Shown piece by piece: positions 48,071 to 56,249 of a stretch of 64,000 nt of DNA. The DNA is from CAWDZK01 sp963807005 (GTDB lineage: Bacteria; Actinomycetota; Actinomycetes; JACCUZ01), in NCBI GenBank assembly GCA_963807005.1, contig CAWDZK010000004.1, positions 186,001 through 250,000 on the forward strand, given 5' to 3'. Numbering within the stretch: position 1 is the first letter of the stretch; each line of letters begins with the position of its first letter. A program made the translations under genes and the position numbers. The notes below the pieces were generated by a model. It was not told the origin of the DNA. It saw only the letters and a program-made list of their open reading frames with translations, and made no database searches.

Positions 48071-48184
48071 TCCGAGCCCCACGATTATGTCGCGACCAAT
48101 CGTCGTGACCTCCCACCGTTCGCCCGCAGTCTGCGCCAATCTGTGCACCCGGGGCGCAGAAGTCATCGCGATCAGGAGGTCACC

Positions 48185-49669
48185 ATGGCGTTCAGCTGGA
48201 AGGTCGTCTACGACGGCAAGACCCCGCCGCCCGGAGAGGTGGTGAAGCCGGACGAGCGACTCTCCTGGTCCAGGACCACCGGGATCGGCGCGCAGCACGT
48301 CATCGCCATGTTCGGCGCGACGTTCGTGTTCCCGCTCGTCATGGGCCTCGACCCGAACCTCGCGATCATGATGTCCGGCGTCGCCACGATCCTGTTCCTG
48401 CTGATCACCCAGGACCGGGTCCCCAGCTACCTCGGCACCAGCGCCTCGTTCGTCGGCGGCGTGTTCGCGATCCGGGCGGCCAACGACGTCGACTCGATCG
48501 TCACCGGCGCGATCCTGGTCGCCGGGCTGGTGCTGGCGGCGGTCGGCCTCCTGATCAGCTTCCTCGGCATCGGGATCATCCACAAGGTGTTCCCACCGGT
48601 GGTCACCGGCGGCGTCGTGATGCTGATCGGCTTCGGCCTCGCGTTCGTCGTCGCGGACGTCTACTGGCAGCAGGACCGCTGGGTCGCGATGGCGACGATG
48701 TTCTCGCTGTTCCTCATGACGGTGCTGCTGCGCGGGTTCCTGAGCCGGATCGCGATCCTGCTGGCGCTGGTCTTCGGGTACGTACTGTCCTGGGTGCTCG
48801 ACAAGACCACCGGAGAGATCACCTCGTACATCGCCGCGACGGGAGAGGTCGGGCCGCACGACCGGCTGAGCTTCGACTCGGTCTCCGCCGCCCCCTGGTT
48901 CGGGTTCCCCGACCTCGTCTCGCCGGACATCAGGTTCTCGGCCGTCGTGCTCGTGCTCCCCGCCGTGATCGCGCTGATCGCGGAGAACACCGGGCACGTG
49001 AAGGCCGTCGGGGCCATGACCAAGACCGACCTCGACCCGATGATCGGGCGGGCGATCTTCGCCGACGGTGTCGGCACGGCGATCGCGACCTCGGTCGGCG
49101 GCTCGCCGACGACGACGTACGCCGAGAACATCGGTGTCATGGCGGCCACCCGCATCTACTCCACGGCCGCGTACTACGTGGCCGGTGTGGTGGCGATCTG
49201 CTTCGGTCTGATCCCCAAGTTCGGCGCGCTGGTGGCGGCGACTCCCGGCGGCGTGCTCGGCGGCATCACCGTCGTGCTCTACGGCATGATCGGCCTGCTC
49301 GGCGCCAAGATCTGGATCGAGAACCGGGTGGACTTCGCCAACCCGATCAACCTGGTCCCGATCGGCGCCGGCATCATCCTCGCGGTCGGCCCGGTGGCGC
49401 ACCAGGTCACCACCGACTTCACCCTCGAGGGCATCGCGCTCGGCACGATCGTGCTGCTCGTGGGTTACCACCTGCTCAGGTGGCTCGCCCCCGCCCACAT
49501 GCGCGACTCGCTGGACAGCCCGGCCGGCTACGACGGCGGGACCGCGATGGCGGTCGGCGACGCGGGCCGGCACGAGGCGTCCCTCGGTGAGATCGGCTTC
49601 GAGCGCGGCGCGGCGGGAACACCGCCCGCCCCGCGCCGCGACGGCGACGACCGGGAGACCAGGCCGTAG
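48185..49669 (+). CDS. uracil/xanthine-type nucleobase:cation symporter
   Basis: A 494-residue NCS2-family permease with about 12-14 helices. HVIAMFGATFVFPLVMGLDPN is the N-terminal signature and VPSYLGTSASFVG the substrate-region helix. LIAENTGHVKAVGAMTKTDL carries the conserved Glu of TM8. GVGTAIATSVGGSPTTTYAEN and VMAATRIYSTAAYYVAG complete the UraA-like core. Specificity could be uracil or xanthine. AGGAGGT lies four bases before the ATG at 48185. The C-terminal 60 residues are polar and cytoplasmic. It probably feeds the catabolic genes around it. Confidence 0.9.
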   Translation: MAFSWKVVYDGKTPPPGEVVKPDERLSWSRTTGIGAQHVIAMFGATFVFPLVMGLDPNLAIMMSGVATILFLLITQDRVPSYLGTSASFVGGVFAIRAANDVDSIVTGAILVAGLVLAAVGLLISFLGIGIIHKVFPPVVTGGVVMLIGFGLAFVVADVYWQQDRWVAMATMFSLFLMTVLLRGFLSRIAILLALVFGYVLSWVLDKTTGEITSYIAATGEVGPHDRLSFDSVSAAPWFGFPDLVSPDIRFSAVVLVLPAVIALIAENTGHVKAVGAMTKTDLDPMIGRAIFADGVGTAIATSVGGSPTTTYAENIGVMAATRIYSTAAYYVAGVVAICFGLIPKFGALVAATPGGVLGGITVVLYGMIGLLGAKIWIENRVDFANPINLVPIGAGIILAVGPVAHQVTTDFTLEGIALGTIVLLVGYHLLRWLAPAHMRDSLDSPAGYDGGTAMAVGDAGRHEASLGEIGFERGAAGTPPAPRRDGDDRETRP

Positions 49670-49690
49670 TCCCATCCGCAGCACCACTCG

Positions 49691-49730
49691 CCTCTGGCGC
49701 TGTCGGCCCTCGGACCGGCAGCGCCAGAGG
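49691..49730 (+). terminator. strong hairpin after the permease gene
   Basis: A 16-bp stem: CCTCTGGCGCTGTCGG (49691-49706) pairs with CCGGCAGCGCCAGAGG (49715-49730) around an 8-base loop, with one G-U pair. It separates the permease from the hydroxylase operon. Confidence 0.8.
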
Positions 49731-49781
49731 TTCGCCACGGGGTAGCTCGCCCGAGGCCCTGCACCCGCGCCGCCCACCTGA

Positions 49782-49787
49782 CAGGAT
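49782..49787 (+). promoter_or_regulatory. possible -10 for the hydroxylase operon
   Basis: CAGGAT ends seven bases before the GTG at 49795. The match to TAnnnT is imperfect (C in place of the first T), but spacing matches the leaderless pattern seen elsewhere in this window and no ribosome site precedes the start. Confidence 0.3.
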
Positions 49788-49794
49788 CGAGAAC

Positions 49795-50676
49795 GTGAAG
49801 CCGTCACCGTTCGCGTGGTCGGCGCCCGAGTCGCTGGACGAGGCGCTGGCGGTGCTCGCGCGGGTCGGCGGCGACGGGAAGGTCCTCGCCGGCGGCCAGA
49901 GCCTGCTGCCGATGCTCAACATGCGCCTGGCCGCCCCGGCGCACCTCGTCGACATCAACCGGCTGGCCGAGCTCGACCACATCCGGACGTCGCCCGAGGG
50001 GGTCGTGGTCGGCGCGCTGGCCCGGCACGCGGCCGTCGAGCGCGACGAGGCTGCGTACGCCGTGCAGCCGCTGCTGCGCCAGGCGCTGCGCCTGGTGGCC
50101 CACCCCGTGATCCGGAACCGTGGGACCACCGTGGGCAGCATCGCCCACGCCGACCCGAGCGGGGAGATGACCGCCGTGCTCGCGCTGACCGGTGGGTCCG
50201 TGCACGTCGCCGGCGCGCAAGGCAACAGGGACGTCCCGGCCGCGGACTTCTTCGCCGGCCCGCTCGAGTCGTCACTGACCGCGGGCGAGCTCGCCCTGTC
50301 GGCCACCTTCCCCGCGTTCGCGCCGGGCAGCGGGTCGACCTTCGTGGAGGTGGCCAGGCGGCACGGGGACTACGCGATGTGCGGGGTCGGTGCGGTCGTC
50401 ACGGTGACGGACGGCGTCGTCGCCTCGGCCCGGGCCGGCTTCATCTCGGTGGCACCGACGCCGCTGGTCCTCGATCTCACCGACGCCGTCCGGGGCGCCG
50501 AGCCGGCCACGGCCGACTGGGCCGCCGCGGCCGAGCTGGCCGCGGGGCAGACCGACCCCGAGCCGGACATCCACGCGACGGCCGACTACCGACGGCAGCT
50601 GGTCCGGGTGCTCACCGCCCGGGCGCTGGCGGCTGCCGCCGGTGACGCCGTCCGGCGGTCGGGGGCGGCCGCGTGA
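49795..50676 (+). CDS. molybdenum hydroxylase, FAD-binding medium subunit (CoxM-like)
   Basis: A 293-residue FAD subunit. FAWSAPESLDEALAVLARV starts the fold. VLAGGQSLLPMLNMRLAAP and GTTVGSIAHADPSGEMTAVL are the two FAD-binding loops, and FVEVARRHGDYAMCGVGAVV the C-terminal domain. It passes electrons from the 2Fe-2S subunit to FAD. The next gene overlaps by four bases. Together the three genes encode a xanthine-oxidase-family trimer. Confidence 0.93.
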   Translation: MKPSPFAWSAPESLDEALAVLARVGGDGKVLAGGQSLLPMLNMRLAAPAHLVDINRLAELDHIRTSPEGVVVGALARHAAVERDEAAYAVQPLLRQALRLVAHPVIRNRGTTVGSIAHADPSGEMTAVLALTGGSVHVAGAQGNRDVPAADFFAGPLESSLTAGELALSATFPAFAPGSGSTFVEVARRHGDYAMCGVGAVVTVTDGVVASARAGFISVAPTPLVLDLTDAVRGAEPATADWAAAAELAAGQTDPEPDIHATADYRRQLVRVLTARALAAAAGDAVRRSGAAA

Positions 50677-51173
50677 GCGACGAGGAGCTGCACGACGTCC
50701 GGCTGGTCGTCAACGGGGTGCCTCGGGAGGGGCGGGTCCCGGCGCGGCGGCTGCTGTCGGACTTCCTGCGCCACGACCTGCGGCTGACCGGCACCCACGT
50801 CGGGTGCGAGCACGGCGTGTGCGGCGCCTGCACCGTGCTGCTCGACGGCGACCCGGTGCGGTCCTGCCTGCTGCTGGCGGTCACCGCAGCGGGGCACGAG
50901 GTGACCACGGTCGAGGGTCTCGGCACCGTCGCGGACATGCACCCGGTGCAGCAGGCCTTCCGGGAGTGCCACGGGCTGCAGTGCGGGTTCTGCACCCCCG
51001 GCTTCCTCACCACGGCCGCCGCCTACCTGGACGAGAACCCCGACCCCACCGAGGAGCAGGCGCGCGAGGCGATCAGCGGCAACCTGTGTCGCTGCACCGG
51101 CTACCAGAACATCGTCGCGTCGGTCCTGCGCGCCGCGGAGATCACCCGGGAACGCGCCGGGGGCGAGGAGTGA
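50673..51173 (+). CDS. molybdenum hydroxylase, 2Fe-2S small subunit (CoxS-like)
   Basis: A 166-residue subunit with two [2Fe-2S] clusters. GCEHGVCGACTVLLDG with a later Cys in VRSCLLLAV binds the plant-type cluster. LQCGFCTPGFL and NLCRCTGYQNIV bind the second. GTG at 50673 overlaps the FAD gene, and its stop overlaps the large-subunit GTG, so all three are translationally coupled. Confidence 0.95.
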   Translation: MSDEELHDVRLVVNGVPREGRVPARRLLSDFLRHDLRLTGTHVGCEHGVCGACTVLLDGDPVRSCLLLAVTAAGHEVTTVEGLGTVADMHPVQQAFRECHGLQCGFCTPGFLTTAAAYLDENPDPTEEQAREAISGNLCRCTGYQNIVASVLRAAEITRERAGGEE

Positions 51174-53629
51174 CCACCCGGCAGTTCGGCCAGCCGGTGC
51201 TGCGGGTCGAGGACCCGAAGCTGGTGACCGGTACGGCGCACTACGTCGACGACCTCGGCCAGGACGCGCTCGGCGTGGCCTTCGTCCGCAGCCCGCACGC
51301 GCACGCCCGGGTCACCGACATCGACGTCAGCGGCGCGCTCGAGGTCGACGGCCTGGTCGCGGTCTACACGTGGGAGGACCTCGCGGCCGCGGACGAGGCC
51401 GAGGGCACGACGATGTCCCAGCCGCTGCCACTGCTGATCCCGCACCCGTCGCTGACGGCACCGCGCACCGGCTACCCCCTGGCGCGGGACGAGATCAACC
51501 ACGTCGGTGAGGCGGTGGTGATGGTGGTCGCGGCCGACCGCTACCTCGCCGAGGACGCCGCCGAGCGGGTGGTCGTGTCCTACGACTTCCTGCCGCCGGT
51601 GGTCGGCGTCGACAACGCTCGTCGCGCCGACCGGGCCGTGCACGACGACGTGCCGGACAACGTCGCAGCGCACATGCTGCAGGAGGTCGGCGACGTCGAG
51701 GCGGCGCTGGCCGCCGCGCCGCACACCCTGCGCCTGGACCTCGAGATCGAGCGCAGCGCGTCGATGCCGATGGAGGGCAAGGGCGTCCATGCGCGCTGGG
51801 ACCCAGCCGACGGCTCGCTGCGGGTGCACTCCTCGACCCAGACCTCGACCTCGGTGCGCGCCGCCGTCGCGGCCCGCCTCGCGCTGCCGCTGGGCAAGGT
51901 CGAGTGCGTCGCGCCGATGGTGGGCGGCGGCTTCGGGGTCAAGATCGTGCACCCGTGGCCGGAGGAGGTCCTCGTGCCGTGGGCGGCCAAGCGTCTCGAC
52001 CGCGAGGTGAAGTGGGTCGAGGACCGGCGCGAGCACTTCGTGTCCTCGGCGCACGAGCGCGGCCAGCTGCAGGAGGTCACCGTCGGCTTCGACGACGACG
52101 GCCGGGTGCTCGCCCTGGACGTGCGGTTCTGGCACGACAACGGCGCCTACACGCCGTACGGCGTCATCGTCCCGATCATCACCAGCACCCAGCTGCTCGG
52201 GCCCTACAAGCCGGGGGCGTACCGCTGCGAGTGGTGGTCGGTGTACACCAACACCGTCATCTGCACCCCCTACCGCGGGGCCGGCCGCCCGCAGGGTGTG
52301 TTCCTCATGGAGCGCACCATCGACGCCATCGCCGACCGGCTCGGGCTGGACCGCGCCGAGGTCCGGCTGCGCAACTTCATCCGCCCCGAGGAGATGCCCT
52401 ACGACCACCACCTGACCTTCCAGGACGGCCGGCCGCTCGTGTACGACTCGGGGGACTTCCCGGCGTCGCTGCAGAAGCTGATGGACCTGGTCGGCTGGGA
52501 CACCGCGCTCGCCGAGGCCGAGGCCGCCCGGGCGGCCGGGCGCAAGGTCGGCGTGGGCATCGCCTGCTACGTCGAGGGCACCGGCGTCGGCCCCTACGAG
52601 GGCGCGCACGTGGTGGTGGAGACCTCCGGCAAGGTCCGGGTCGCGACCGGGCTGACGACCCAGGGGCAGGGGCACTTCACGTCGTTCGCGCAGATCGCCG
52701 CCGACGAGCTGGGCGTCCGGTTCGAGGACGTCGAGGTCGTCACCGGCGACACCCGCCGGTTCGGCTACGCGGTCGGCACGTTCGCGTCGCGGGCCGCCGT
52801 GATGAGCGGGAACGCGATCGCCCTGGCGTCCCGCAAGGTCCGCGCCAAGGCCCTGCGGATCGCCGGTGACGCGCTCGAGGCGGACCCGGGCGACCTGGAG
52901 ATCGTCGACGGGCAGGTCCGGGTCAAGGGCTCGCCGCACGCCAGCATCCCCCTGGCCACCGTGGCGGTGCTGTCCAACCCGCTGCGGTACGCGTTCGACG
53001 AGGCGTCCAAGGCTGCGACCCAGTTCGCGGTGGGCGACGCGAGCGGGCCACCGGTGCCGGACGACGAGGAGCCCGGGCTGGAGGGCACCGACTTCTACTC
53101 GCCGATGCAGTCCACCTTCGCCAACGGCATGCACGTCGCGATCGTCGAGACCGACCCGGAGACCGCGGAGATCCACGTGCTCCGCTACTGCGTGGTGCAC
53201 GACTGCGGCCCGCTGATCAACCCGATGATCGTCGAGGGCCAGGTGCACGGCGGGGTGGCCCAGGGGGTCGGCGGCGCGCTGTACGAGCGGATGGTCTACG
53301 ACGAGAACGGCCAGCTGCTCAACGCCTCCTTCATGGACTTCCTCATGCCGTACGCCTCCGAGGTGCCCCGCATCGAGATCGACCACCTGGAGACGCCCTC
53401 GCCGCTGAACCCGCTGGGCATCAAGGGCGCGGGGGAGGCCGGGGTGATCCCGTCGGCGGCGGTGTTCGCAGCGGCCGTCGAGGACGCCGAGGGCTTCCCG
53501 ATCAGCGCGATGCCGATCTCCCCGTCCGAGCTGTTCGAGCTGCGGCGCCGGCACGCCGCCGGCGAGATCCCGCCGCTGCACCGCCGCTCCGGCGGCTCGT
53601 CCGACCCCGAGGAAGGGAACCAGCCGTGA
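51170..53629 (+). CDS. molybdenum hydroxylase, Mo-cofactor large subunit (form II, CoxL-like)
   Basis: An 819-residue catalytic subunit. FGQPVLRVEDPKLVTGTAHYV starts the fold, PMVGGGFGVKI binds the cofactor, and TGLTTQGQGHFTSFAQ and IKGAGEAGVIPSAAVF (with the catalytic Glu) follow. The active-site loop reads PYRGAGR at residues 367-373 (52268-52288). True aerobic CO dehydrogenases have AYxCSFR, so this is a form II enzyme whose substrate is not CO by that criterion. The nucleobase permease and AllHFG genes beside it make an N-heterocycle such as a purine a reasonable candidate. Confidence 0.92.
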   Translation: MTTRQFGQPVLRVEDPKLVTGTAHYVDDLGQDALGVAFVRSPHAHARVTDIDVSGALEVDGLVAVYTWEDLAAADEAEGTTMSQPLPLLIPHPSLTAPRTGYPLARDEINHVGEAVVMVVAADRYLAEDAAERVVVSYDFLPPVVGVDNARRADRAVHDDVPDNVAAHMLQEVGDVEAALAAAPHTLRLDLEIERSASMPMEGKGVHARWDPADGSLRVHSSTQTSTSVRAAVAARLALPLGKVECVAPMVGGGFGVKIVHPWPEEVLVPWAAKRLDREVKWVEDRREHFVSSAHERGQLQEVTVGFDDDGRVLALDVRFWHDNGAYTPYGVIVPIITSTQLLGPYKPGAYRCEWWSVYTNTVICTPYRGAGRPQGVFLMERTIDAIADRLGLDRAEVRLRNFIRPEEMPYDHHLTFQDGRPLVYDSGDFPASLQKLMDLVGWDTALAEAEAARAAGRKVGVGIACYVEGTGVGPYEGAHVVVETSGKVRVATGLTTQGQGHFTSFAQIAADELGVRFEDVEVVTGDTRRFGYAVGTFASRAAVMSGNAIALASRKVRAKALRIAGDALEADPGDLEIVDGQVRVKGSPHASIPLATVAVLSNPLRYAFDEASKAATQFAVGDASGPPVPDDEEPGLEGTDFYSPMQSTFANGMHVAIVETDPETAEIHVLRYCVVHDCGPLINPMIVEGQVHGGVAQGVGGALYERMVYDENGQLLNASFMDFLMPYASEVPRIEIDHLETPSPLNPLGIKGAGEAGVIPSAAVFAAAVEDAEGFPISAMPISPSELFELRRRHAAGEIPPLHRRSGGSSDPEEGNQP

Positions 53630-54264
53630 AGGTCACCGGTTCGGCCACGCTGAACGCCCCGCGCGAGCAGGTCTGGACGGCACTGAACGACCCGGCCGTC
53701 CTGGTCCGCACCATCCCGGGCTGCCAGCAGCTCGAGGAGGTCGGCCCGGACACCTACCGGATGACGCTGTACGCCGGTGTCGCCTCCATCAAGGGCAGCT
53801 ACCAGGGCGACGTCGCCCTGACCGACCACCAGGAGCCGGGCGCGTTCACGCTGAAGGCCTCCGGGGCGGGGGCGCCGGGAACGGTCTCGGCCGACGTCCG
53901 CGTGACGCTGTCCGAGGCGGGCGAGGGGGTCACCCGGCTCGAGTACGACGCCGACGCGATCGTCGGCGGCATGATCGGAGGCGTCGGGCAGCGGGTCCTG
54001 ACCGGGGTGGCGAAGAAGACCGCCGGCGAGTTCTTCAGCGCGGTCGACGACGTGCTCACCGGCAAGGCGCCGACCGTGCCCGCCCCGCGCCCCGAGCCGG
54101 CCGGCGGACCGGCGCCGACGCCCGGTGTCTACACCGCGCCCGCCGCCCCGGCCGGGGCAGCCGGGGCGCTGAGCAGCGACTTCGTCAAGGGTGCGGTGTT
54201 CGGCGCTGCGGTGGCGCTGCTCGGTGCCTTGGTCGGCGCACTCGGGGCCCGCCGCCGCGGCTGA
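53626..54264 (+). CDS. CoxG-like SRPBCC protein with C-terminal membrane anchor
   Basis: A 212-residue protein. Residues 1-150 are the CoxG domain (KVTGSATLNAPREQVWTALND, IPGCQQLEEVGPDTYRM, GVGQRVLTGVAKKTAGEFF). A Pro/Ala-rich linker follows. A C-terminal hydrophobic helix (GAVFGAAVALLGALVGALGA) ends in RRRG. CoxG is thought to tether the hydroxylase to the membrane. GTG at 53626 overlaps the large-subunit stop, with AGGAAGGGA upstream. Confidence 0.88.
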   Translation: MKVTGSATLNAPREQVWTALNDPAVLVRTIPGCQQLEEVGPDTYRMTLYAGVASIKGSYQGDVALTDHQEPGAFTLKASGAGAPGTVSADVRVTLSEAGEGVTRLEYDADAIVGGMIGGVGQRVLTGVAKKTAGEFFSAVDDVLTGKAPTVPAPRPEPAGGPAPTPGVYTAPAAPAGAAGALSSDFVKGAVFGAAVALLGALVGALGARRRG

Positions 54265-54314
54265 TGGTGGCTGCCGAGGCCTGACGCCGTACCAGGGCCG
54301 GCCGCTCGACGCCG

Positions 54315-54995
54315 TCAGCGGGCCGTCCGGCCGGCCGCGAGGTCGATGGCGGGGCGACCGGCCAGGGCGCCGCGGCGCTCGAACCGGGTCTGCGGCCGCC
54401 ACGGGGCCTCGACCGGCTCCAGCAGCGGCTGGGCCGCGAGCACGTCGGCCACCTGCCGGGCGTACGCCGGCACGTCGGTGGCCACGTGCAGGACACCGCC
54501 GTCGACGAGCCGGTCGGCCACCAGCGCGGCGAAGGCGTCGTCGACCAGCCGGCGTTTGGCGTGCCGCGCCTTCGGCCAGGGGTCGGGGAAGAACACCCGC
54601 ACACCCGCCAGGGACGCCGCCGGGAGAGACGCGCCGAGCAGCACTGAGGCGTCGCCGTCGGCGACCCGGACGTTCGCCAGGCCGTGCTGGTCCAGCAGCC
54701 GGAGCAGGTTCCCCTGACCGGGCGTGTGCACGTCGACGGCGAGCAGGTCCACGTCCGGCTGCTCGGCGGCCATGGCGACGGTGGCCTCGCCCATGCCGAA
54801 CCCGACCTCCAGGACGACCGGAGCGGTCCGCCCGAACAGCGTCGCGAGGTCCAGCGGGTGCCCGTCGACGGCGAGCCCGAGCCGGGACCAGTGCCGGTCG
54901 AGCGCGTCGCGCTGGCTGCTGGTGACCCGGCTGGCCCGGCGCTTGAAGCTGCGCACCTGCCGGGGAGGGTGGGCGACGGACGGCGGGTGGCTCAC
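54315..54995 (-). CDS. trmB: tRNA (guanine-N7-)-methyltransferase
   Basis: A 226-residue TrmB making m7G46 in tRNA. VVLEVGFGMGEATVAMA is the SAM loop, LLAVDVHTPGQGNLLRLLD the acidic motif, VRVFFPDPWPKARHAKRRLV the catalytic block, and TRFERRG the C-terminal recognition motif. The start overlaps the YjbR gene stop by four bases. It is thus the last gene of a four-gene minus-strand operon with a kinase and a glycohydrolase. Confidence 0.93.
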   Translation of the reverse strand: MSHPPSVAHPPRQVRSFKRRASRVTSSQRDALDRHWSRLGLAVDGHPLDLATLFGRTAPVVLEVGFGMGEATVAMAAEQPDVDLLAVDVHTPGQGNLLRLLDQHGLANVRVADGDASVLLGASLPAASLAGVRVFFPDPWPKARHAKRRLVDDAFAALVADRLVDGGVLHVATDVPAYARQVADVLAAQPLLEPVEAPWRPQTRFERRGALAGRPAIDLAAGRTAR

Positions 54996-55345
54996 GGCTG
55001 CATCGTCTCAGGGGCCCGCATCCGCCAGGCGTCGGTGACCAGCTCGCGCAGCCGCTCCGTGTCCACCGCGGCCAGCCGCAGCAGCACCAGGGGCGAGCCC
55101 TCGTAGCCGGGCGTGGTGAAGAACAGGTCCGGCTCGCCGAGCAGCAGGGCCTGCTTCTCGGCCTCGTCGCCGACGAACAGGACGGCGACGTCGGTGCGGA
55201 TGACGCGTCTCTTGCCGGGGATGCGCTCGGGGTAGGACCAGACGAAGCCCCGGTTGCCGACCCGGAAGTCGAACCCGTCGCTCTCGATCTCCACCACGTC
55301 CGGCAGCGCCAGCGCGAACTGCCGCACGTCCTGCGAGTCAGCCAT
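54992..55345 (-). CDS. MmcQ/YjbR-family protein
   Basis: A 117-residue complete member of the MmcQ/YjbR family. VRQFALALPDVVEIESDGFDF starts it, and PGKRRVIRTDVAVLFVGDEAE, PDLFFTTPGYEGSPLVLLRLA and ELVTDAWRMRAP end it. The fold resembles a DNA-binding double-wing, but cellular function is unknown. It overlaps both neighbours (eight bases with the PfkB gene, four with trmB). The truncated homologue at 30051 is a separate remnant. Confidence 0.85.
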   Translation of the reverse strand: MADSQDVRQFALALPDVVEIESDGFDFRVGNRGFVWSYPERIPGKRRVIRTDVAVLFVGDEAEKQALLLGEPDLFFTTPGYEGSPLVLLRLAAVDTERLRELVTDAWRMRAPETMQP

Positions 55346-56249
55346 CGACCACCGTCGCGACGCCTAGGCCCGGGCCGGGGAGGGTGACGGAGAGGGCGGC
55401 CGCCGCGTTGGCGCGGGCCGCCGCGTCGACCGGGTCCTGTCCGGCGGCGAGCCCGGCGGCGAAGGTGCCGACGTGCACGTCCCCCGCCCCGTTGGTGTCG
55501 ACGACCCGGGCCACCGGGACGCCGGGGACGGCGACCGGCTCGGCGTCCCGGACCGCGACGAGGGCACCGCCGGCCCCGGTCCGGACCACGACCCCCTGCA
55601 GTGCGCTGCCCGTCGAGAGCAGCGACCGGGCCGAGGCGGTGGCGTCGCCGCTGCCGGTCCAACGCCCGGCCTCCGGGGCGTTCAGGCTCAGCCACCCGGT
55701 CCGGCCCAGGACCCGGTCCAGCAGGCCCGGCTCCAGCCCGGCGACCAGCGGGCCGGGGTCGAGCAGGACGGTGCAGCCCTCCGGCAGCGACGCGACCGCC
55801 TCGGCCACGGCCGCGCCGTGCGGATACGCCAGGTCGTAGCCCGAGACGTACGCCAGGTCGTCGGGGCGGACCCCGGCGACCACCTGGTCCAGCTGGGCCG
55901 CGGTCAGCCGTCCCTCGGCGCCCACCGTGGTGGCGAAGGTGCGCTCCCCGGACGGGTCGACGAGCACCACGCAGAACCCGGTGTCCGCGTCCGGTGTGCG
56001 GTCGAGCAGCGGTGGCACGTCGTGCGCCGCCAGGGCCGCGCGCACCAGGTCACCGAAGGGTCCGGTGCCGTGCCCGCCGCCGTACGCCGGGGGCAGGCCG
56101 GCGGCCGCGGCGGCGACCAGCGCGTTCAGGCCGCCGCCCACCGCGGTGGTGGAGGAGCTGGCCAGCACGTCGCCCCCTGGGTCGGGCAGGGCCGGCACGG
56201 TCAGCACCAGGTCGACGACGATGCTGCCGAGCCCGACCAGGCGGCTCAC
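55338..56249 (-). CDS. PfkB-family sugar/nucleoside kinase
   Basis: A 303-residue ribokinase-family enzyme. AVGGGLNALVAAAAAGLP is the N-terminal GG signature, GFCVVLVDPSGERTF the substrate lid, LLDPGPLVAGLEP the core, and VVDTNGAGDVHVGTFAAGL the catalytic DTxGAGD block with Asn in place of the usual variable residue. Substrate could be ribose, a nucleoside or a modified nucleoside. It is coupled (GTGA) to an ADP-ribosylglycohydrolase gene upstream, a pairing that suggests ribose or nucleoside salvage. Confidence 0.88.
   Translation of the reverse strand: MSRLVGLGSIVVDLVLTVPALPDPGGDVLASSSTTAVGGGLNALVAAAAAGLPPAYGGGHGTGPFGDLVRAALAAHDVPPLLDRTPDADTGFCVVLVDPSGERTFATTVGAEGRLTAAQLDQVVAGVRPDDLAYVSGYDLAYPHGAAVAEAVASLPEGCTVLLDPGPLVAGLEPGLLDRVLGRTGWLSLNAPEAGRWTGSGDATASARSLLSTGSALQGVVVRTGAGGALVAVRDAEPVAVPGVPVARVVDTNGAGDVHVGTFAAGLAAGQDPVDAAARANAAAALSVTLPGPGLGVATVVDG

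Noticed and set aside
51170..53629. Genuine aerobic carbon monoxide dehydrogenase
   Set aside because: The cox-like gene set is suggestive, but the active-site loop is PYRGAGR and not AYxCSFR, so CO oxidation is not supported.
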